Translations under genes and position numbers: made by a program
Origin: an uncultured Sphingobium sp.
GTDB lineage: Bacteria; Pseudomonadota; Alphaproteobacteria; Sphingomonadales; Sphingomonadaceae
Direction: 5' to 3'
DNA length: 18,674 bases
Assembly: GCA_946479185.1 (NCBI GenBank)
Contig: CAMLFF010000027.1
Span: 1-18,674, forward strand
The notes under the pieces: model-generated
Told to the model about the DNA's origin: nothing
Seen by the model: only the letters and a program-made list of their open reading frames with translations
Databases searched by the model: none
Part shown: in pieces, positions 14,335-18,674 of the stretch
How the letters are laid out: every line of letters begins with the position of its first letter
How positions within the stretch are numbered: position 1 is the stretch's first letter

Positions 14335-15884
14335 CCATCTTCTCGCTCGATGACAGCTCCGTCTTCGTGGTGATCGGCTCCGGCGCGGCTGGCGGCACTT
14401 TGTCGAACGAGCTTGCCCAGAAGGGGCACAAGGTCGTCTGCCTCGAAGCTGGGCGACGACTCGATTTTGGCGATATCGTCAATGACGACGCTGAAATGTT
14501 CGGCAAGATCACCTGGCTCGATAAGCGCCACGGCTCCGGCAAGCTTGATCCGAACTTCCCGATCTGGGGCTGCAAGACCGTGGGCGGCACCACCATGCAC
14601 TGGACCGGCGGCTGCCCCCGGTTCGCGCCGCATGAGTTCAAGCCGCGCTCAACCTATGGCGCGCTTGCCGATACGACGCTTGTCGATTGGCCGATCAGCT
14701 ATGAGGATGTCGCGCCCTGGTATGACAAGGCCGAGATCCGCCTCGGCGTCACCGGCACACATGGGCTGCCCTTTTTGCCAGAGGGCAATAATTTCAAGGT
14801 GTTGAAAGCCGGTGCCCAGGCCTGCGGCTATACCGACATGGATACGCATAATCTGGCGATCAATTCGGTCGAGCGGGATGATCGCCCATCCTGCCACCAG
14901 CTCGGATTTTGCACGGCTGGCTGCGCGATCGGCGCGAAATGGTCGACGCTTTACACCGAGATTCCCAAAGCCGAACAAACAGGTCGGTTCGAGCTTCGGC
15001 CCGAGAGCTTCGTCACAGGCATCAACCTGAATGACGAGGGCCGGGTCGAGAGCGTCACCTATGTGACCAAGGGCAAGTGCTACACCCAGAAGGCGAGGGC
15101 GGTCTCGGTCGCGGGCAATGTCGTCGAAACGTCGCGCCTGCTCCTTAACAATAAGAGCCAGCGCTTCCCGACCGGTCTGGCAAACAGCAGCGGCCAGGTC
15201 GGGCGCAATTATATGCGTCATTTCAACATCATGGTGATGGGTGTGATGCCGGGGAAGGTCCACTTCCACCGCCAGACCCAGCTGGCCGGCGTTGTGCGCG
15301 ATGAGCGGGTGAACAAGCCCGAGCGCGGTTTTGTCGGCGGCTTCATCATCAATGTCGTGCCGTTCGCGCCGGAGATTCTGGCGAAAAACATGATGATCAG
15401 CGGCTGGGGTCAGGAGCTGACCGGCGTGCTGGAGAAATATGATCAGCTTGCAGGGCTGCTCATGCATGGCGAGGACCCGCCGCAGCTTTCAAACCAGATT
15501 TCGCTCCACGCGACGGACAAGGATGAAAATGGCCTTCCCATGCCCGTCATCCATTATGAAGATCATCCCAACACCGTCGCCATGAAGATGTATGCGTGGG
15601 GTGTCGGCAAGAAGATCTATGAGGCCGTCGGCGCCGAGCAGACCATCGAGATGGGGGATTATTTCCCATCCACCCACAATATGGGCACAGCCCGCATGGG
15701 CGCTGATCCCAAAACGAGCGTTTGCACCGAATACGGCCAGACGCATGACGTGCCGAACCTCTTCATCTCGGATGGCAGCCTGTTCGTCAGCTCTGGCAAC
15801 TGCAACCCGACGCTGACCATCATCGCCCTTGTGCTTCGTCAGGCGGAGTTCCTGGATCGCGAGCTTAAAGCGGGCCGCCTTTGA
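14331..15884 (+). CDS. GMC-family FAD dehydrogenase, gluconate 2-dehydrogenase large-subunit type
   Basis: This 517-residue flavoprotein oxidises an alcohol or sugar hydroxyl and passes electrons to the respiratory chain. It shows the FAD-binding VIGSGAAGG (residues 14-22), the GMC segment VGGTTMHWTGG (84-94), the catalytic STHNMGTARMG with His449, and NPTLT with Asn492. Cysteines 188, 194 and 198 (C-x5-C-x3-C) match the cysteine cluster that in FAD-dependent dehydrogenase complexes holds a [3Fe-4S] centre. It has no signal of its own, so it should be exported folded with the Tat-signal small subunit encoded immediately upstream (4-base overlap). Most such complexes have a third, multihaem cytochrome c subunit; none is present here, but the next gene encodes a haem c domain. 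Substrate unknown; periplasmic location is inferred from the partner. Confidence 0.88.
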   Translation: MTIFSLDDSSVFVVIGSGAAGGTLSNELAQKGHKVVCLEAGRRLDFGDIVNDDAEMFGKITWLDKRHGSGKLDPNFPIWGCKTVGGTTMHWTGGCPRFAPHEFKPRSTYGALADTTLVDWPISYEDVAPWYDKAEIRLGVTGTHGLPFLPEGNNFKVLKAGAQACGYTDMDTHNLAINSVERDDRPSCHQLGFCTAGCAIGAKWSTLYTEIPKAEQTGRFELRPESFVTGINLNDEGRVESVTYVTKGKCYTQKARAVSVAGNVVETSRLLLNNKSQRFPTGLANSSGQVGRNYMRHFNIMVMGVMPGKVHFHRQTQLAGVVRDERVNKPERGFVGGFIINVVPFAPEILAKNMMISGWGQELTGVLEKYDQLAGLLMHGEDPPQLSNQISLHATDKDENGLPMPVIHYEDHPNTVAMKMYAWGVGKKIYEAVGAEQTIEMGDYFPSTHNMGTARMGADPKTSVCTEYGQTHDVPNLFISDGSLFVSSGNCNPTLTIIALVLRQAEFLDRELKAGRL

Positions 15885-15934
15885 CGTTCACGAGCAACGG
15901 CCATCCTCTCCACCTTGGCCGCTCATGTGCGTCC

Positions 15935-15960
15935 GGCGGGAGTGCGCAAGCGCTCCCGCC
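15935..15960 (+). terminator. Terminator hairpin with GCAA tetraloop
   Basis: GGCGGGAG (15935-15942) pairs with CTCCCGCC (15953-15960). Three more pairs inside (one G-U) give an 11-bp stem closed by a GCAA loop, an especially stable GNRA type. It begins 51 bases after the GMC gene and is followed by the pyrimidine-rich TCCTTCCCT rather than a pure T run. Termination of the receptor/dehydrogenase transcript is likely. Confidence 0.72.
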
Positions 15961-16002
15961 TCCTTCCCTGATCGCTCATCTTGGCTGCGCGTCCCGTACA
16001 AA

Positions 16003-16019
16003 AGCTGCGCGCTACAGCT
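16003..16019. promoter_or_regulatory. Short inverted repeat upstream of the PQQ dehydrogenase gene
   Basis: AGCTG (16003-16007) and CAGCT (16015-16019) form a 5-bp dyad with a 7-base centre, 76 bases before the GTG start. It could be an operator. I see no convincing promoter hexamers around it, so the call is tentative. Confidence 0.2.
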
Positions 16020-16094
16020 AGAGTTTCGATCTGCCTCATCCAATAATCTGCGATTATCCATCCGTCCCGTCCGATCGTTCAGGAGCAGAAATCC

Positions 16095-18173
16095 GTGCAA
16101 TTTCGATCTCTTCTCCCGCTGCTTCTGTGCGCCGCGCTCGCAGCCTGCGGTTCCTCCAACGCGTCCGATCAGACCAATGTCGACTGGGCCTTGCACGGGC
16201 TTGATAATGGCGAAAACCGCCACAGCGCCTTGACCCAGATCACGGCGGAGAATGTCGGCCAACTTGGTGTCGCCTGGTATGCTGATTTTGATGGCCGCTC
16301 GCTGCGCGGGGTCGAGGGCACGCCGCTGATCGTCGATGGGGTGATGTACGCCTCTGGCCCATGGAGCAAGGTCATGGCGCTCGATGCCGTGACCGGCAAG
16401 AAGCTGTGGGAATATGACCCGGAGGTTGATGGCGCTGTGGCCCGCAAGGCCTGCTGCGATGTCGTGAACCGCGGTGTCGCTTATGCCGATGGCAAGATTA
16501 TCGTCGGTGTGCTCGATGGACGGCTGGTGGCGCTCGATGCCAAGACCGGCAAGGTCAGCTGGAGCATCGTCACGGTCGACCAGACCAAAAATTACACGAT
16601 CACCGGCGCGCCGCGCATCGTGAAGAACCTCGTATTGATCGGCAATGGCGGCGCCGAATATGGCGTGCGCGGCTATGTGACCGCCTATGATGTCAAGACA
16701 GGCAAGAAGGTCTGGCGCTTTTACACCATTCCGGGCGATCCTAAAAAGGGCTTTGAAAACAAAGCCATGGAGATGGCCGCCCAGACCTGGAACGGCGAAT
16801 GGTGGAAGGTCGGCGGCGGCGGCACCGTGTGGGATTCCATGTCCTATGATCCCGAGCTCGATCTCCTCTATATCGGCGTCGGCAATGGCGGCCCATGGGA
16901 TATTTCGGTCCGCAGCGCGGGCAAGGGGGACAATCTCTTCCTCTCCTCGATCGTTGCGCTTAAACCCTCGACCGGCGAATATGTCTGGCATTTCCAGGGC
17001 ACGCCCGGCGATGAGTGGGATTACACCGCCACGCAGCACATGATCCTCACCGATCTCAAGATCGACGGGAAGGTGTGCAAGGTCATCCTGCAGGCGCCCA
17101 AAAATGGCTATTTCTATGTGATCGACCGCACGAACGGCCAGTTCATCTCCGGCACGCCCTATGCGCAGATCACATGGTCAAAGGGCCTCGATCCCAAGAC
17201 CGGTCGTCCCGACATCGTGCCAGCGGCCCTCTACAGCGGCACGGGCGAGCAGTTTCTGGGCATGCCGTCGCCCGCCGGTGCGCATGGCTGGCAGCCGATG
17301 AGCTTCAGTCCGCAGACCGGCTATGTCTATTTGCCGACCGCGCAGATTCCCTATGGCTATGTCTCGTCCAAGACGAAGGACTTCAAGTTCGATCCCAATG
17401 GCTGGAACACGGGCCAGGATCCCGCCAAGACGGCCATGCCGGAGGATCCCAAGGTCCGGGCGCAGATTCGCGGCATGATGAGCGGCGCGCTCATCGCCTG
17501 GGATCCGGTTGCCAAAAAGCAGGTCTGGTCGGTACCGATGCCGATGCCGTGGAATGGCGGCGTTCTCACCACCGCATCCAACCTTGTCTTTCAGGGCAAT
17601 GGCACTGGCGAGTTCGCGGCCTATGACGCCAAGACGGGCAAGAAACTCTGGTCGACCAACCTTCAGTCCGGCATCGTCGCGCCGCCCGTGACCTACGCCG
17701 TCAATGGGGTGCAATATGTGTCCGTCGCTGTCGGCTGGGGCGGTATCCTTCCGCTCAACATGGGCGAGGCGCTGCAAAAGGCCGAGCGACCAAAGGTCAA
17801 TCGCGTCGTGACATTCCGTCTGGGCGGCAAGGCTCAGATTCCGCAGTTGCCAGCCGAGGCGCCTCCAGAGTTTGATCCGCCAGCCAACACCGCGTCTGCC
17901 GCCACGCTGACCGAGGGGCATCGGCTGTTCCATGTCCGCTGCTGGATGTGCCACGGGGATTCAGCGGTCAATCATGGCGGCGTGCCTGACCTGCGCCGTT
18001 CGATGGCAATTGGCGATGCGGCGACTTTCGCGGCCTTCGTCCTTCAGGGCGCGGCAGAGCCGAACGGCATGCCGAACTTCTCGAAGGATTTGACGCCCGC
18101 CCAGGTCGAGCAGATCCGCTCTTACGTGATCAAGCGCGCGAATGATCTGAAGGCCAGTCCCGGCACGCCGTGA
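16095..18173 (+). CDS. Lipoprotein PQQ-dependent alcohol dehydrogenase with C-terminal haem c domain
   Basis: This 692-residue quinohaemoprotein oxidises primary or secondary alcohols in the periplasm, passing electrons from PQQ to haem. Residues about 28-575 form an eight-bladed propeller with repeated AxDxxTGKxxW motifs (AYDVKTGKKVW, AYDAKTGKKLW). Adjacent Cys120-Cys121 form the characteristic vicinal disulphide, Glu188 and Asn264 are probable calcium ligands, and TPGDEWDY (303-310) holds the catalytic aspartate. A C-terminal cytochrome c domain has CWMCH (616-620) and a candidate axial Met659. The N-terminus ends in LAAC (Cys18), a lipobox, so the enzyme is probably lipid-anchored, and Gly at +2 favours the outer membrane. 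The start is a GTG with AGGAG 9 bases upstream. No PQQ synthesis genes are present. It likely works with the GMC dehydrogenase and feeds the aldehyde dehydrogenase. Confidence 0.93.
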   Translation: MQFRSLLPLLLCAALAACGSSNASDQTNVDWALHGLDNGENRHSALTQITAENVGQLGVAWYADFDGRSLRGVEGTPLIVDGVMYASGPWSKVMALDAVTGKKLWEYDPEVDGAVARKACCDVVNRGVAYADGKIIVGVLDGRLVALDAKTGKVSWSIVTVDQTKNYTITGAPRIVKNLVLIGNGGAEYGVRGYVTAYDVKTGKKVWRFYTIPGDPKKGFENKAMEMAAQTWNGEWWKVGGGGTVWDSMSYDPELDLLYIGVGNGGPWDISVRSAGKGDNLFLSSIVALKPSTGEYVWHFQGTPGDEWDYTATQHMILTDLKIDGKVCKVILQAPKNGYFYVIDRTNGQFISGTPYAQITWSKGLDPKTGRPDIVPAALYSGTGEQFLGMPSPAGAHGWQPMSFSPQTGYVYLPTAQIPYGYVSSKTKDFKFDPNGWNTGQDPAKTAMPEDPKVRAQIRGMMSGALIAWDPVAKKQVWSVPMPMPWNGGVLTTASNLVFQGNGTGEFAAYDAKTGKKLWSTNLQSGIVAPPVTYAVNGVQYVSVAVGWGGILPLNMGEALQKAERPKVNRVVTFRLGGKAQIPQLPAEAPPEFDPPANTASAATLTEGHRLFHVRCWMCHGDSAVNHGGVPDLRRSMAIGDAATFAAFVLQGAAEPNGMPNFSKDLTPAQVEQIRSYVIKRANDLKASPGTP

Positions 18174-18180
18174 AGGCGAC

Positions 18181-18225
18181 CTCGCGCCCGCGAGAGACGA
18201 CCCGCTATATGCCGAGTTCGGGTCG
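18181..18225 (+). terminator. Possible terminator hairpins after the PQQ dehydrogenase gene
   Basis: Two short hairpins follow the stop codon: CTCGC (18181-18185) with GCGAG (18190-18194), and CGACCCG (18198-18204) with CGGGTCG (18219-18225), the latter with a 14-base loop. Neither has a T run. They may end the transcript together or with Rho; chance in GC-rich DNA is possible. Confidence 0.3.
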
Positions 18226-18397
18226 CGCGGGATAATCCTGTGCGGCGACCAGCGCTCGTCGCCGGTCATCTTCTCCTTGTCGCTATTGCTCGACTTTTCT
18301 ACTGATTGTCCCCCTGCCGACCAAAAAGCTGCGCGCGCAGGCAGCATCAAGCGGGGCACAATGCGAGAGGATTGGCCGAACTTGTCCAAAAACCATT

Positions 18398-18427
18398 CGC
18401 GCATTCGGATTGAAAATCCTTGGCGCG
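18398..18427. promoter_or_regulatory. Nested dyad upstream of the MarR gene
   Basis: GGATT (18407-18411) and AATCC (18415-18419) form an inner dyad around GAA, flanked by an outer CGCGC (18398-18402) and GCGCG (18423-18427). The centre lies about 90 bases before the MarR start, a usual place for an autoregulatory operator, since MarR proteins bind short palindromes. The spacers differ by one base (4 and 3), so a single continuous stem is not possible. Confidence 0.3.
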
Positions 18428-18502
18428 CGGCGGCCCCGTCGTGGGGGCGAGCGCTGATGGTCGGCTCCTCGAACCTATTGAGAAAAAAGGCGGAACTTTC
18501 CG

Positions 18503-18674
18503 ATGACCGATGAAGCCGAGCAGCTCTTGCCTGTGATGGATCCCCAGCAGCAGGCGTTCGAGATCGAAAGCTGGCCCTTCTATCATCTCGCGCGGCTCAC
18601 GGCCCTCTACGCGCAGCGTATGGATGCTTCGCTCAAGCCGCTGGGTATCGATGTGCCGCGTTGGCGTGTTCTCG
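18503..18674 (+). CDS. MarR family transcriptional regulator (N-terminus only)
   Basis: The frame opens with an ATG at 18503 and runs off the window after 57 codons. The visible part, ESWPFYHLARLTALYAQRMD followed by LKPLGIDVPRWRVL, is the dimerisation helix and the entry to the winged-helix domain of MarR proteins; FYxLxR and GLDxPRWRVL-like text is common in MarR regulators of aromatic catabolism, including IacR and HpaR types. A weak GCGGAA ribosome-binding-like sequence lies upstream. It probably represses a neighbouring catabolic operon and releases it when a pathway compound binds. The DNA-recognition helix is outside the window, so subfamily and target cannot be judged. Confidence 0.82.
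   Translation, partial: MTDEAEQLLPVMDPQQQAFEIESWPFYHLARLTALYAQRMDASLKPLGIDVPRWRVL

Larger units (their letters stand above)
18174..18502. other. Intergenic region before the MarR gene
   Basis: This 329-base gap lies between the PQQ dehydrogenase stop and the MarR start. It holds the hairpins noted after the stop codon and a nested dyad close to the MarR gene. Short open frames on both strands here have no recognisable protein character and no ribosome binding sites, so I leave it non-coding. No RNA gene was recognised. Confidence 0.6.

Noticed and set aside
15888..17039. Minus-strand open frame of 383 codons opposite the PQQ dehydrogenase gene
   Set aside because: It lies across a clearly conserved gene, has low-complexity, His/Asp/Arg/Gly-rich composition with no domain, and is a known effect of high-GC codon use on the opposite strand.
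17961..18404. Minus-strand open frame spanning the gap before the MarR gene
   Set aside because: Half of it mirrors the haem domain of the PQQ enzyme, and the intergenic part has no protein-like pattern or ribosome binding site.
1..18674. Mobile elements, CRISPR arrays, tRNA or rRNA genes
   Set aside because: No transposase or integrase text, no regularly spaced repeats, and no tRNA- or rRNA-like segments were seen on reading the intergenic regions.

Overview
The window is about 18.7 kb of high-GC, densely coding bacterial DNA. Gene content points to an alphaproteobacterium, most probably a sphingomonad: a large outer-membrane TonB-dependent receptor, an exported M17 aminopeptidase, a Tat-exported FAD dehydrogenase pair, a quinohaemoprotein alcohol dehydrogenase, MHS and spinster-type MFS carriers, and FeaR-like AraC and MarR regulators. 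I see no rRNA, tRNA, CRISPR array, insertion sequence or phage gene. Species-level assignment is inference.

Layout. (1) Left edge, 1-1861: the 5' end of a minus-strand exported protein, divergent from an exported leucyl-aminopeptidase-family (M17) enzyme. (2) 1939-6352: a plus-strand operon-like run. It holds a small IacB-like protein, a short-chain dehydrogenase, a flavin reductase, an MHS-type MFS carrier and a second MFS carrier. (3) 6421-8530: an octopine/nopaline-dehydrogenase-family enzyme overlapping a 3-hydroxyacyl-CoA-dehydrogenase-family enzyme by 11 bp. (4) 8523-11259: a minus-strand FeaR-like AraC regulator divergent from an aldehyde dehydrogenase, closed by a strong hairpin terminator. 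(5) 11522-15960: a TonB-dependent receptor, a Tat-signal small subunit and a GMC flavoprotein dehydrogenase with a three-cysteine cluster, closed by a GNRA-loop terminator. (6) 16095-18173: a lipoprotein PQQ-dependent alcohol dehydrogenase with a C-terminal haem c domain. (7) 18503 to the edge: the N-terminus of a MarR-family regulator.

How the parts may work together (inference). The set reads as a catabolic island for an alcohol-bearing, probably aromatic or otherwise bulky, substrate. The receptor would bring it across the outer membrane. Two periplasm-facing dehydrogenases (PQQ/haem and FAD/Fe-S) would oxidise alcohol to aldehyde. MFS carriers would move products inward, the cytoplasmic aldehyde dehydrogenase would make the acid, and the dehydrogenases of blocks 2 and 3 would process it further. 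The IacB-like/SDR/flavin-reductase trio recalls the indole-3-acetate (iac) pathway, but the partner flavin monooxygenase and the Rieske oxygenase are absent here. The AraC/ALDH/TonB receptor/FAD dehydrogenase combination also recalls the polyethylene-glycol (peg) operon of Sphingopyxis. The substrate cannot be settled from this window.

An exact 12-base word, TTGACATTTCCA, occurs upstream of the iacB-like operon (1939-1950) and, on the minus strand, upstream of the AraC gene (9616-9627). This suggests that two separate blocks share a regulator or promoter type.
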